From Mesorhizobium hawassense (lineage in GTDB: Bacteria; Pseudomonadota; Alphaproteobacteria; Rhizobiales; Rhizobiaceae): a DNA stretch of 64,000 nucleotides. The translations under genes and the position numbers were made by a program. Under the pieces are notes generated by a model that saw nothing but the letters and a program-made list of their open reading frames with translations, was not told where the DNA came from and ran no database searches. Where the stretch lies: positions 124,001-188,000 of the forward strand of contig NZ_QMBP01000001.1 in assembly GCF_003289945.1 (NCBI RefSeq). Direction: 5' to 3'. Below, one piece after another: positions 18,272 to 27,195 of this stretch (position 1 is its first letter; each line of letters starts with the position of its first letter).

Positions 18272-21200
18272 ATGATGCGCGTCTGGTCGCACCGTCCAAA
18301 ATTCATGCTTTTGGGGCTTTTTGGGGCGGCTTATGTTCTGGGCTGCGGATTTGCTCAACTGCTCGCGATCGTACCTGGAACAGGCATTTCCGTTTGGCCC
18401 CCAAGTGGGCTTTTCATTGCGACGCTTGTCCTCGCCTCGAGGAGCAGCTGGCCATGGTGGATCCTCACCGGTTGTCTGGCTGAACTTTTCAGCAATTTCG
18501 TGTGGTTCCATAGTCCGTGGCCCGCAGCCTTGCTGATTTATGTCGGCAATGCTCTCGAGGCGACAGCCGGGGCATGGCTCGTGAACCGGACCAGCAAGCG
18601 TCCGGGACAACTGGAAAGCCTGCAGGAAGTTCTCGCATTCGTCGTGCTTGCCGCTGGAATTGCCCCGGTCGTAAGCGCGACCGTGGGAAGCGCCACCCTT
18701 GCCTGGTTTGACATGCAAGCGCAAACCTTCACGGGGGCCTGGCCCCTATGGTGGATCGGTGACGCCACCGGGGTTTTGATCGTGGCCCCGCTGGCGCTGG
18801 TCGTGTTCCGGAACTGGCTTGGCAGGGCCGACCTTTCGGCTGCGCGATGGTGGGAAGTCTGCATCCTGGGGCTAATCTTCCTGGGTGTCGCCGTACTTTC
18901 CCTGAGCGGTTACCTCCCTTACGCCTATATCATCATGCCACCTCTGCTTTGGGCCGCGGTGCGTTTTGAGTTCAAGGGCGCAGCCGTCGCCTTGGTGCTC
19001 CTTGCTCTAATTGCAGCTGTCTTCACGGTGTTCGGCGCCGGCGAATTTGCCGGTAATCCCGGCGCCTTGAAGCACAACCAGATCATGCTGCAGCTTTTCC
19101 TGGGGATCTCGGCATTTTCAGCACTCATCGTGGCCGCCATTTCCCGACAGCACCAGCTGGCGCTGCTCACATTGCGTCAAAGCGTGGAGGCGCTGCGCGA
19201 CCGTGAGCGGGAGCTCTCGCTGCTCGTGGACATGGTTCCGAGCCATGTTTGGCGACTGACACCCGAAGGCGAGCCGACTTTCTTCAACAAGCGAATGGTC
19301 GATTTCCTCGGCCTGAACATTGCTGATCTGGGCAAGGCTGGGATGACCAAGCTCGATGCTGTTGTTGAGACAGTCCATCCGGATGATGCGGCAGCGTTCG
19401 GTGATTCGCTCCATCGTTGCCTAGACACCGGCGAGAGCTTCGCGATGCGATATCGCCTGCGTCGCGCCGACGGCGTCTACCATTGGATGTCGAGCCGGGC
19501 GGACCCGATGCGGGACCAGCACGGGCGCATCGTCCAGTGGTACGGGTTGTGCCATGACATAGACGATCAAGTGCAGGCCGAAGAGGCGCTCCGGCGAAGC
19601 GAGCGGCAGCTCCAGGAGATGGTCGACGCCGTGCCGGTCCGCATCTGGAGCGCAACGCCCGCGGGCGGGATGGTGTACTTCAACAAGCGATACCAGGATC
19701 ATTTCCGCTCCGTAATCCCGGACTTCGAAACGATCGACAAATCGCGCATCGAGAATTTGCTGCAGGAGCTGGTTCATCCAGAGGATGCTCCTCAGGTCGA
19801 GCGCACCATGCAGAACTGTTTCGAGTCTGGCGGCTCGTCCGCCATGCGATTTCGCTGGCGCGAGAAGGACGGCGCCTATCGCTGGGCCGAGTGCAGGGTA
19901 GGGCCCCGGCGCGATCAGGATGGAGCGATAGCGCAATGGTACGGCGTTTCTCTCGACATCGACGATGAAATGCGCGCGCAGCAGGCATTGCGCGAAAGCG
20001 AGCGCGAGCTTTCGCAGCTCGTGGACATGGTCCCGGGTCACGTTTGGCGGCTGAGCCCAGAGGGCGAGCCGGTATTCTTCAACAAGCAGATGGTTGATTT
20101 CCTCGGCATGAAGGTTGCGGACACCGACAGGCCGGGCATGAGCCGGCTGCGGGTCTTGGTCGAGACCGTTCATCCGGACGATGCGCCGCGGTTCCAAGAG
20201 ACCCTTCATCGGAGCCTCGTCACTGGCGAAAGTTTCGCCATGCGATATCGGCTACGCGGCGCAGACGGCATTTATCGGTGGATGTCGGGCCGTGCCGAGC
20301 CGATGCGGGACGAGAGTGGCCGTATTGTCCAATGGTTCGGTCTCTCGCACGACATAGACGATCAGATGCGCCTTCATCGCGAGATCGAGGAACGAGAAGC
20401 CAAGATCCGGCGACTGGTCGATTCAGATATTATCGGGATCGTCATCTGGGACTTGGACGGAACGCTCATTGACGCCAATGACGCGTTTCTGCGCATGGTC
20501 CAGTACGATCGCGATGAACTGAACGCCGGGCTCGATTGGCTCGCGATGACGCCGCCGGAATGGCAAGAAGTGCATGCCCAAGAGGAAGCAGAGGAACTTA
20601 TGACGACGGGCAAGATGCAAGCCCGGGAGAAGGAATATTTCAGGAAAGACGGCAGCCGGGTGCCTGTGCTGATCGGCGGTGCATTCTTTGAAGGACAGTC
20701 CAGGCAAGGGGTCGCCTACATTCTCGATCTAACCGAACTCAAGCGTGCGGAAGCGGCACTGCGAGACCGCGAGCGTGAGCTTCAGCAACTTGTCGACGCC
20801 CTGCCGGTCCACGTCTGGAGCTGGACGCCCGATGGCAAGCTGGCCTACCTCAACAAGCGATCCTTGGAGGAGCTCGGTCTTTCCGGCGCGAACTTCGAAG
20901 ATTGCGCCAGGGTGGCGCAGCAGCTGGTGCATCCCGACGATGCTCCCGAGGTGCTGCGCACGTCGCTCAATTGCCTCAAGACAGGCGATGCCTTCATCAT
21001 GCGTTATCGGCGCCGCTGGAAAGACGGCAATTATCGCTGGATGGAGGGGCGTTGCGTGCCTCTGCGCGATGGAGACGGAACGATCGTTCAATGGTACCAG
21101 GTTTCCATCGACATCAACGACCAGATGCACGCGGAGGAGGCATTGCGCGAGAGGGAGCGCTTCCTCTGGCAGCTTGTCGAAACGCTGCCGGCGATGATCG

Positions 21201-22261
21201 ATTGCGCGGCGCCGGATGGCGAGCCGGTTTATCGCAGCCAGCAGCTCCGCGAATTCCTCGGATATGAGCTCGAGACGTTGGACGGGACGGGAAAGTCGCG
21301 TCTAGCGGGCACGCTCGACGCCGGTGTTCATCCCGACGACGTCGCTGGGGTAAAAAAACAATATGCCCGTTCGCTCGCCACCGGCGAGCCTTATGCGCGA
21401 AGGCATCGCCTGCGGCGCTTCGACGGCGAATATCGCTGGGTCGAGACGCGCGCCGCGCCGATGCGCAACGCCGAAGGCGCCATAGTGCAATGGAATGTGA
21501 TCTGCCTGGACATCGACGGTGAGGTTCGGGTGCAGGAACAACTGCGCCTGGCGCAGGAAAATCTCGCGCGTCAGAGTCAGGCGGCCAGTCTGGCCGAGCT
21601 CTGCGCTTCGATCGCTCACGAGGTCAACCAGCCCTTGGCGGCCGTCGTGGCGAATTCGCACGCCTGCCAGCGCTGGCTCATGGCTGAACCGCCAAATCTT
21701 GAGCGCGCGCAGAAAACCGTGGAGCGCGTCATTCGCGACGCCAACGCGGCGGCGGACGTCGTCAGTCACATCCGTGCCCTGTTCAAGCAATCCGCTGGAA
21801 CAGGGACAAGCACAACGCTTCCAGGCGTGATTGCCGAAGCGCGCGACCTGATGGCCGAGGAGGCGGCGCGGCGTCGCGTCAGGATGAGCATTGATGTTGA
21901 AAACAATCTTCCGCCGGTCGCGCTCGGGCGCGTCCAGATCCAGCAGATACTGGTCAATCTCATCCGTAACGGCATGGATGCGATGGACTCGGTTGCGAGT
22001 GACAAAGTCCTCGGGATGCGTGTGCGCCGAACGGCGGATGCGATAGAGACCGAGATCAGCGATCGTGGATCAGGTGTCGCGTTCCCCGACAAGATATTCC
22101 AACCGTTCTTCACGACCAAAGACCACGGCATGGGTATGGGCCTCGCGATCTGCCGTTCAATCGTCGAGTCTCACGGCGGAAGGTTGTGGGCGGAGGCGAA
22201 CGAACCGCAAGGGGCGAAGTTCATCTTCACATTGCCGATTGAAACGAAAACTGCGTCATGA
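18272..22261 (+). CDS. MASE1 and six-PAS sensor histidine kinase
   Basis: Large hybrid sensor, 1329 residues. Residues about 8-300 are a MASE1 membrane domain (8-10 helices, VWPPSGLFIATLVLA). Six PAS/PAC units follow at about 306-435, 440-566, 573-700, 708-826, 833-953 and 961-1086. PAS1 and PAS3 are close copies (both contain GESFAMRYRLR, IVQW and DIDDQ), showing internal duplication. The phosphoacceptor is His1116 in SIAHEVNQPLAAVV, a FixL-like H box. The ATPase domain, about 1207-1326, has NLIRNGMDAM, DRGSG and FFTTKDHGMGMGLAICRSIVESHGG. AGGAG at 18261-18265 supports this start. No heme-binding motif was confirmed, so the signal is unknown. It probably pairs with the FixJ-like regulators downstream. 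Confidence 0.93.
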   Translation: MMRVWSHRPKFMLLGLFGAAYVLGCGFAQLLAIVPGTGISVWPPSGLFIATLVLASRSSWPWWILTGCLAELFSNFVWFHSPWPAALLIYVGNALEATAGAWLVNRTSKRPGQLESLQEVLAFVVLAAGIAPVVSATVGSATLAWFDMQAQTFTGAWPLWWIGDATGVLIVAPLALVVFRNWLGRADLSAARWWEVCILGLIFLGVAVLSLSGYLPYAYIIMPPLLWAAVRFEFKGAAVALVLLALIAAVFTVFGAGEFAGNPGALKHNQIMLQLFLGISAFSALIVAAISRQHQLALLTLRQSVEALRDRERELSLLVDMVPSHVWRLTPEGEPTFFNKRMVDFLGLNIADLGKAGMTKLDAVVETVHPDDAAAFGDSLHRCLDTGESFAMRYRLRRADGVYHWMSSRADPMRDQHGRIVQWYGLCHDIDDQVQAEEALRRSERQLQEMVDAVPVRIWSATPAGGMVYFNKRYQDHFRSVIPDFETIDKSRIENLLQELVHPEDAPQVERTMQNCFESGGSSAMRFRWREKDGAYRWAECRVGPRRDQDGAIAQWYGVSLDIDDEMRAQQALRESERELSQLVDMVPGHVWRLSPEGEPVFFNKQMVDFLGMKVADTDRPGMSRLRVLVETVHPDDAPRFQETLHRSLVTGESFAMRYRLRGADGIYRWMSGRAEPMRDESGRIVQWFGLSHDIDDQMRLHREIEEREAKIRRLVDSDIIGIVIWDLDGTLIDANDAFLRMVQYDRDELNAGLDWLAMTPPEWQEVHAQEEAEELMTTGKMQAREKEYFRKDGSRVPVLIGGAFFEGQSRQGVAYILDLTELKRAEAALRDRERELQQLVDALPVHVWSWTPDGKLAYLNKRSLEELGLSGANFEDCARVAQQLVHPDDAPEVLRTSLNCLKTGDAFIMRYRRRWKDGNYRWMEGRCVPLRDGDGTIVQWYQVSIDINDQMHAEEALRERERFLWQLVETLPAMIDCAAPDGEPVYRSQQLREFLGYELETLDGTGKSRLAGTLDAGVHPDDVAGVKKQYARSLATGEPYARRHRLRRFDGEYRWVETRAAPMRNAEGAIVQWNVICLDIDGEVRVQEQLRLAQENLARQSQAASLAELCASIAHEVNQPLAAVVANSHACQRWLMAEPPNLERAQKTVERVIRDANAAADVVSHIRALFKQSAGTGTSTTLPGVIAEARDLMAEEAARRRVRMSIDVENNLPPVALGRVQIQQILVNLIRNGMDAMDSVASDKVLGMRVRRTADAIETEISDRGSGVAFPDKIFQPFFTTKDHGMGMGLAICRSIVESHGGRLWAEANEPQGAKFIFTLPIETKTAS

Positions 22262-22412
22262 CGCCAAATGGATATCGGGGTCTCGGCACGGCTTACGTTT
22301 CAGCGAATGGTTGCGCACTGCGCTTGCAGGTCGTTGAGCCGCCCCTTTTTGCCCTATGCGAAGCAATCTTATGCGCAGAAGCATTTGCTCTAAAAGAGCC
22401 CGGCCAAATCGC

Positions 22413-22472
22413 AATACAATGCATGGATTTCCATGAGGTGCGCTCGGGGCGTGGCGGCATTAGGTTAGTGAG
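22413..22472 (+). promoter_or_regulatory. Shared upstream element, copy B (response regulator operon)
   Basis: ATGGA-TT-TCCAT at 22423-22434, followed after 26 bases by TAGGTT; the intervening GGCGTGGCGGCATTAGG matches copy A at 18131-18190. It lies about 85 bases before the first response regulator gene, so sensor and regulators may be controlled by the same protein, possibly one of these regulators. Confidence 0.5.
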
Positions 22473-22554
22473 GTGAGTCTATCAGTCCAGGTTCAACTGC
22501 TGAGAGCGAGTGCCGTACGAAGCGCCAACAATCCCCCTAAGGGAGGTCCGCGCC

Positions 22555-23211
22555 ATGACGACAGATGATCATGTTGTCTTCGTGGTAGATGACGATGAAC
22601 GCATTCGCGAGGCTCTCAGCGAGTTGCTTGCTTCCCACGGCATGCATGCCGTCGCGTTTGGATCGGCTGGGGACTATGTCAGCGCGGACAAGCCAGACGT
22701 CCCAGCTTGCCTCATCCTCGATGTCGAGTTGCCGGATATCAACGGGCTCGATCTGCAGAAGCAGATCGCGGAGAGGGATCATCCACCGATCGTCTTCATA
22801 ACAGGACATGGCGACATCCCGTCATCCGTCCGGGCCATCAAGGATGGCGCGGTGGATTTCCTGACCAAGCCTTTCAGCGACTCCGATCTCATGGCCGCAA
22901 TTCGCGTGGCGATCGCCCGCGATCGGGAAATCAGATCGGAGCGTGCCGAACTTGGGGTGTTGAGGCGGCGCTACTTGGAACTTACTCCACGCGAACGTGA
23001 GGTGCTGCCGCTGGTGGTGAGCGGCCTGCTGAACAAGCAGGCCGCCGCCGAACTGGGGATCAGCGAGGTCACTTTGCAAATCCATAGAAGGAACGTCATG
23101 CAGAAGATGATGGCGGCGTCCCTGGCCGATCTCGTGCGTATCGCGGAGCGACTGGAAATACCGATAACCCACTCGCGCCGGGCGGGAGGGAGTGAGCATG
23201 CACAAGCATAA
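22555..23211 (+). CDS. FixJ/NarL-type response regulator 1
   Basis: 218 residues: receiver domain (1-125) with the acidic pocket VVDDDE, phosphoacceptor Asp in CLILDVELPDINGLDL, TGHGD and the conserved Lys in DFLTKPF. The LuxR-type helix-turn-helix has LTPREREVLPLVVSGLLNKQAAAELGISEVTLQIHRRNVMQKM. The start at 22555 follows GGGAGG at 22541-22546. Likely output of the six-PAS kinase immediately upstream. Overlaps the next gene by 14 bases. Confidence 0.93.
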   Translation: MTTDDHVVFVVDDDERIREALSELLASHGMHAVAFGSAGDYVSADKPDVPACLILDVELPDINGLDLQKQIAERDHPPIVFITGHGDIPSSVRAIKDGAVDFLTKPFSDSDLMAAIRVAIARDREIRSERAELGVLRRRYLELTPREREVLPLVVSGLLNKQAAAELGISEVTLQIHRRNVMQKMMAASLADLVRIAERLEIPITHSRRAGGSEHAQA

Positions 23212-23587
23212 ACCCATAGTGGCGGTGGTCGACGACGATCCAAGATTGCTCGAGTCGATGGAGGAACTTCTCGAGTCCGCCGGCTATGTGGCCCGAAGCT
23301 TCCCGTCGGCGCGACAATTGCTGATCAGCGGCCTATCGGGGCTGGACGTGCTCATCACCGACATCGGGATGCCTGGCATGGACGGCTTTGAACTTCGTGA
23401 CCTGGTGAACAGGGCGCGCCCGGAGCTGCCGGTGTTTCTGATCACAGGCCGCCACGAGATAGCCGATCAGGACCGCGCGAAAGGGATCAGTGGGTTCTTC
23501 CGAAAGCCTTTCGATGCCCACGCGCTGCTTGCGGCCGTTGGCGAGACTTTGCGCAACCATGATACGGAGGACGGACATGAGAGTTGA
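23198..23587 (+). CDS. Receiver-only response regulator
   Basis: 129-residue single-domain receiver: VAVVDDDPRLLESMEELL, phosphoacceptor Asp in DVLITDIGMPGMDGFEL, Thr in LITGRHE and Lys in GFFRKPFDAHALL. There is no DNA-binding domain, so it probably serves as a phosphate shuttle or sink, or acts by protein contact. Start 23198 (GGAGGG at 23185-23190); a GTG two codons upstream is possible. It overlaps its neighbours on both sides, so the three regulators form one translationally coupled operon. Confidence 0.9.
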   Translation: MHKHKPIVAVVDDDPRLLESMEELLESAGYVARSFPSARQLLISGLSGLDVLITDIGMPGMDGFELRDLVNRARPELPVFLITGRHEIADQDRAKGISGFFRKPFDAHALLAAVGETLRNHDTEDGHES

Positions 23588-24266
23588 TCAGCCGCTCTTA
23601 CGGAGATCGGCGCCGTTGATGCAGCGGAAAAGCGAAGCGGAGCAGCCGCTCATCATAATCGTCGATGATGATGCATCTGTTCGTGAGGCACTGTCGGAAT
23701 TGATCCTGTCGGCGGGTTTCCGGCCGGTCTCCTTTGCTTCGACCCACGAATTGCTTGGTGCCGATGTGTTGGACAGTCCTGGCTGCTTGATAGTCGACGT
23801 GCGGATGCCAGGCGCGAGCGGCCTCGATCTGCAGCATCACCTGGCCGAAAGCGGCAATCCCAAGCCGTTGATCTTCCTGACTGGGCATGGAGATATTCCG
23901 ATGAGTGTCCAGGCGATGAAGGCTGGCGCAGTGGACTTTCTGACCAAGCCAGTGCGGGACCAAACGCTGCTTGATGCGGTGATCGCGGGCGTTGCGGCGG
24001 ATGCCTCGCGGCGGGCTGAAGCCGTGATCGTCAAGCGCAATATCGAACGTCGCGAGACGCTGACTCCGCGCGAGCGCGAGGTTCTGCGTGAAGTCGCGCG
24101 CGGGCGGGTCAATAAGCAGATCGCGTTCGATCTCGGCATCAGTGAAGTGACGGTCAAGCTGCATCGCGGCAATGTCATGCGCAAGATGGAGGCCAACTCC
24201 ATTGGCGAGTTGATCCGAGCATGGGAAACGCTACCCGCTCCGATGCGCGAAGGCGGAGCGACCTAG
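23577..24266 (+). CDS. FixJ-type response regulator 2
   Basis: 229 residues. Receiver with IIVDDDASVREALSELIL, Asp in CLIVDVRMPGASGLDLQ, TGHGDIPMSVQAMKAGAVDFLTKP, then a LuxR-type DNA-binding domain (LTPREREVLREVARGRVNKQIAFDLGISEVTVKLHRGNVMRKM). Very similar in layout to the minus-strand regulator at 32754-33476, so the two are probably paralogs. GGAGGA at 23566-23571 precedes the ATG, which lies inside the end of the receiver-only gene. Confidence 0.92.
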   Translation: MRVDQPLLRRSAPLMQRKSEAEQPLIIIVDDDASVREALSELILSAGFRPVSFASTHELLGADVLDSPGCLIVDVRMPGASGLDLQHHLAESGNPKPLIFLTGHGDIPMSVQAMKAGAVDFLTKPVRDQTLLDAVIAGVAADASRRAEAVIVKRNIERRETLTPREREVLREVARGRVNKQIAFDLGISEVTVKLHRGNVMRKMEANSIGELIRAWETLPAPMREGGAT

Positions 24267-24602
24267 ACTAGACCTGGGCATTGAGCCTATCCAAGCCCTC
24301 GGTCCAATAGTGTAACCCTGCGGTTGGCCGTATTCGCGACTTTCTGCTTGTCGGCACGCTTGTGCTGCAACCCGCAATCCTCGTGTACTCCGGCTGGTCT
24401 TATTCGGGACCCGCGGCAAGGTCCGTACCGATGTCGACTACCCTGAAGCGACGTGCCGGCTGGAACCGCAAGTCGCTCAATTCGCTCGCACAACTTTCGT
24501 CGCGTTTGGGGCTGGAACAACGGCAGTTTGGCCGATACCGAGCCCTATGGGCATAGTCTACTCACCGCCCAGGCTTACCCTCGGCCTGCCTGTCCTGAAC
24601 CT

Positions 24603-24664
24603 TGGCACTACATGAGAGATCCTTCCGTAGAATAGGTTCGCGGCCCGGATCGGTCCATCCTCCT
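24603..24664 (+). promoter_or_regulatory. Copy 3 (partial) of the repeated promoter-like element
   Basis: GAGATCCTTCCG followed by TAGAAT at 24628-24633 and AGGTTCGCGGCCCGGATCGG. The right half matches copy 2 closely, but the left GCATC arm is degraded (CTACATGA). The downstream gene is a decayed hydrolase, so this promoter may have lost its target. Confidence 0.45.
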
Positions 24665-24834
24665 TTGAGGTTACCACGAGTTTCGATCGCTCCTTCGCCG
24701 CCCCGCCGCGTATCCAACTGCGTAGGTCGATCCGACGGTCGCCATGGTTAGCCCGGTTGTTCAATGGCTCGTCACGGATGGATAGGATGAATCAGGATGG
24801 ACTCTTTTGTATTGGCGCATCCCGCCGTGATGTG

Positions 24835-24976
24835 GCCCCGTCTGGCAGCCAGGAAGATCAGATAGTCCTCGTCGACCACTTGCGGATAAAGTCGATCCCC
24901 CGGAGCGCCGCATGGCATCGCAACCACGCGCCAGGGTCTGCTGAACACCGACCTGCTCACGTTCATGCCAAAATAA
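24835..24976 (+). pseudogene. Remnant of a chloroperoxidase-type hydrolase C-terminus
   Basis: One frame reads SQEDQIVLVD, recalling the HGDDDQIVP segment around the catalytic Asp. After a shift of frame near 24890, the second reads PGAPHGIATTRQGLLNTDL and ends LTFMPK, recalling the catalytic-His tail of the same family (compare [20 protein letters not shown] in the intact hydrolase at 11999-13222). Frame change and loss of the rest mark it as debris. Identification rests on short matches. Confidence 0.5.
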
Positions 24977-25011
24977 GATCGCGCGTCGTTAGCAATTTCC
25001 GCGGACGCGCT

Positions 25012-25230
25012 ATGACCGTCCTTGGCAACCTTTCGCGCACATTGAATCGCATGTCGGGCGGCCCGCGAGGCCAGACGTTGTGCGCTCGCGTTGCTGAACG
25101 GCGGCCAGATTGCTGGTTCTGTCGGCTTATGTCGCGAATCGTAGAACCGAACCACTGCGCCATCGAACTCGCCTATTGGGTCAAGCATGGGACGCCGGCT
25201 GAGGCGGAATGGCGGATCGACGATCGATGA
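25012..25230 (+). CDS. Small hypothetical protein, 72 aa
   Basis: ATG-started frame reading MTVLGNLSRTLNRMSGGPRG and ending AEAEWRIDDR, with Cys/His residues in the middle (CWFCRLMSRIVEPNHC). The CxxC...HC pattern could bind a metal. There is no good ribosome site (GGACG only). It lies in a decayed region and could be chance or a fragment; I do not recognise a family. Confidence 0.3.
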   Translation: MTVLGNLSRTLNRMSGGPRGQTLCARVAERRPDCWFCRLMSRIVEPNHCAIELAYWVKHGTPAEAEWRIDDR

Positions 25231-25589
25231 AGCCACGGCAGCAGATATTTGAAGTTACTGCCGAAGCGGTTGACTGTGCATCGCGCAGCCCGTCCGCGAA
25301 CCAGCAAGCCGATCCTCATTGATGGGTCGTGGGCGGCCCGACGTGCCAGCATCCTATGCCTAGGCATAGGATAACCAGTGCCGAGGTCTCAATAGACCCC
25401 GACAGACCGGCAGTAGTACCGTCTAAGCGGTACACCGCCTGGTTTTCCCGCGAGGGTAGCGATCGAAGATTGAAGAACCATCATGGGAACGGCGTATTTT
25501 CAGTTCACGAGAACCTGAGGCCTCGTTGGCCACTGCATCGATTGTGGGCGTCCTTGCCGCAGCCCTTGAGAGGACCGAGCCCAACTGAA
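25231..25589 (+). other. Intergenic region upstream of the ABC importer, rich in palindromes
   Basis: About 360 bases. No gene; the open frame from 25329 into the binding-protein gene has no protein-like content. It carries three inverted repeats between 25351 and 25433. Confidence 0.5.
25351..25433. repeat. Run of three perfect inverted repeats
   Basis: A 22-bp perfect palindrome spans 25351-25372 (core CCTATGCCTAGGCATAGG). GGTCT-CAAT-AGACC lies at 25385-25398. GTACCG-TCTAAG-CGGTAC lies at 25416-25433. All three fall within 83 bases, about 160-240 bases before the ABC importer operon. Could be operators, a structured leader, or the mark of a recombination site. Confidence 0.6.
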
Positions 25590-27149
25590 ATGCCCATGCA
25601 GACATACGCCTACCCAACCAAACAACCCGGCAAGCGCAGCTTTTGTGTGCGGTTGCTGATACTTCTCGGTTTGCTGCTTGCGGCTTCGCCAGTCTACGCT
25701 GAAGGGGTGCTTCGCATACCCTACGTGGCCGATATAGGTACATTCGATCCGGACAATGGCTTCGAGACCGGCGCGATAAGCGCAATCGATAACGTCTACC
25801 AGGGTCTCGTCCAATACGAGCCCGGCTCGACCAAGATCGTTGGCTCGCTTGCCACGAGTTGGGACATTTCGGACGACGGACTGACCTACACCTTCCATTT
25901 GGCCGAAGGTGTCAAGTTCCACGATGGCGCGCCATTCAATGCGGCGGCGGTCATAAAGTCGTTCGAGCGCCGCCGCGATCATCGAATGATCCTGAGCTAC
26001 TTCCTGGCCAACGTGAAGGACATGAGAGCGCCCGACGATTCGACCGTCGTGCTCACGCTCGGCCATCCTCAGCCTTCGCTCCTCGATGCCCTTTCCAGTC
26101 CATGGGGGCCGAAGATCATCAGTCCGTCAGCGCTCGCCGAGCATGATAACGGCGACTTCGCGACGACCTGGCTTAATGAGCATGCGGTCGGCACCGGTCC
26201 TTTCAAACTGGCTGAATTCAAACGCGGACAGCGCTATGTGCTCGAACGCAACGACGCCTATTGGGGCGACAAACCGTTCTTCCGGCAGATCCAGATCTCG
26301 GTCGTGCCCGATATCAGCCAGCAGATACTTCAATTGCAGGCGGGTGCGATCGATGCCGTGCCCATCAACTATCCGTTCGCGCAGCTGACCAGCCTGCCGG
26401 GGACTCTGGAGATCACGACTGCCCCGAGCATGATACCCTACGATCTCTTCGTTAAGCCGAACTCTCCGCTCGACGACTTGGAGGTCCGCAAGGCCGTCCT
26501 GACAGCGATCAACCCGGCGCTGTGGCTCCAGGACGCCTTTGGAGAGTTCGCCAGCCTGTCGAGGTCGGTCTATCCAAACGTTATGCTCGACCCGGTGACT
26601 CCGATCCGGTTCCCGACTGACTTCGAGGCAGCGAAAGCCACAATCGCCAAACATGGCGCGGTCCATTTGGTCATTGGCCTCCACAGCGCGGCCCCGGCCT
26701 ACGCACGCATCGCCGACCTGATGATAGCGCAACTGGCGTTGATCGGAGTAAAGGCGACGGCTTACGTGCTGCCTTCAGGTGCCGCTTATGCGTTGAAGGG
26801 CGACCCAAATCCCCCCGACTTGCTGCTCACCATCGCAGGCCCGGACGCCGCTCATCCGGAGAACCAAGCCAAGGTGTTCTTCACAAAGGACGCTCCCCTC
26901 AACTTCTTTGGCCGGGTGCTGCCGGAAGCCGACGTCATCGTCAACCAGGCCGGGCAATTGACTGACATCAAGGAACGCAACGCTCTCTACGAGAGAGCGG
27001 GGCGGATGTATTTCGATGCCGGGATCGTCATCCCGCTTGTCAACGTCAACGACGTGGTGGTCCATGCCAAAGGTCTGAAGCATCTTGGACTCCGCCCCGT
27101 GAACCCACCCGGCAACATCGACTTCGCCACCGTTCGCTGGGGACCCTGA
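25590..27149 (+). CDS. ABC transporter substrate-binding protein, peptide/nickel family
   Basis: 519-residue periplasmic solute-binding protein of the DppA/OppA (family 5) class. Signal peptide: basic start, then LLILLGLLLAASPVYAEG (mature end about residue 37). Family hallmarks: NVYQGLVQYEP near the start, PSLATSWDISDDGLTYTFHL-like segment (here VGSLATSWDISDDGLTYTF), GVKFHDGAPFNAAAV, GTGPFKLAEFKRGQRYVLERNDAYW, and RKAVLTAINPA. The start is uncertain: ATG at 25590 or 25596, with only a distant AGAGGA at 25569. It delivers ligand to the permeases encoded at 28995-30845. The ligand cannot be told from sequence: peptides, nickel or opines are all possible. Confidence 0.92.
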   Translation: MPMQTYAYPTKQPGKRSFCVRLLILLGLLLAASPVYAEGVLRIPYVADIGTFDPDNGFETGAISAIDNVYQGLVQYEPGSTKIVGSLATSWDISDDGLTYTFHLAEGVKFHDGAPFNAAAVIKSFERRRDHRMILSYFLANVKDMRAPDDSTVVLTLGHPQPSLLDALSSPWGPKIISPSALAEHDNGDFATTWLNEHAVGTGPFKLAEFKRGQRYVLERNDAYWGDKPFFRQIQISVVPDISQQILQLQAGAIDAVPINYPFAQLTSLPGTLEITTAPSMIPYDLFVKPNSPLDDLEVRKAVLTAINPALWLQDAFGEFASLSRSVYPNVMLDPVTPIRFPTDFEAAKATIAKHGAVHLVIGLHSAAPAYARIADLMIAQLALIGVKATAYVLPSGAAYALKGDPNPPDLLLTIAGPDAAHPENQAKVFFTKDAPLNFFGRVLPEADVIVNQAGQLTDIKERNALYERAGRMYFDAGIVIPLVNVNDVVVHAKGLKHLGLRPVNPPGNIDFATVRWGP

Positions 27150-27195
27150 ACTCCGCTCATTCGGTTCATTCCCAAAGCTCAGGCTCGTACCGCAG

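Larger units (their letters stand above)
24267..25011 (+). other. Non-coding stretch after the response regulators
   Basis: About 745 bases with no intact gene. It holds the partial repeated element at 24603-24664 and a decayed hydrolase tail at 24835-24976. The rest shows nothing recognisable. Confidence 0.5.

Noticed and set aside
19189..21530. Direct repeats in this interval as a CRISPR-like or tandem DNA array
   Set aside because: Similarity is at protein level between PAS domains of ~380 bases each, not short repeats with spacers.
25329..25589. Long N-terminal extension of the binding protein
   Set aside because: Covers three palindromes and lies before a normal signal peptide that begins at 25590 or 25596.
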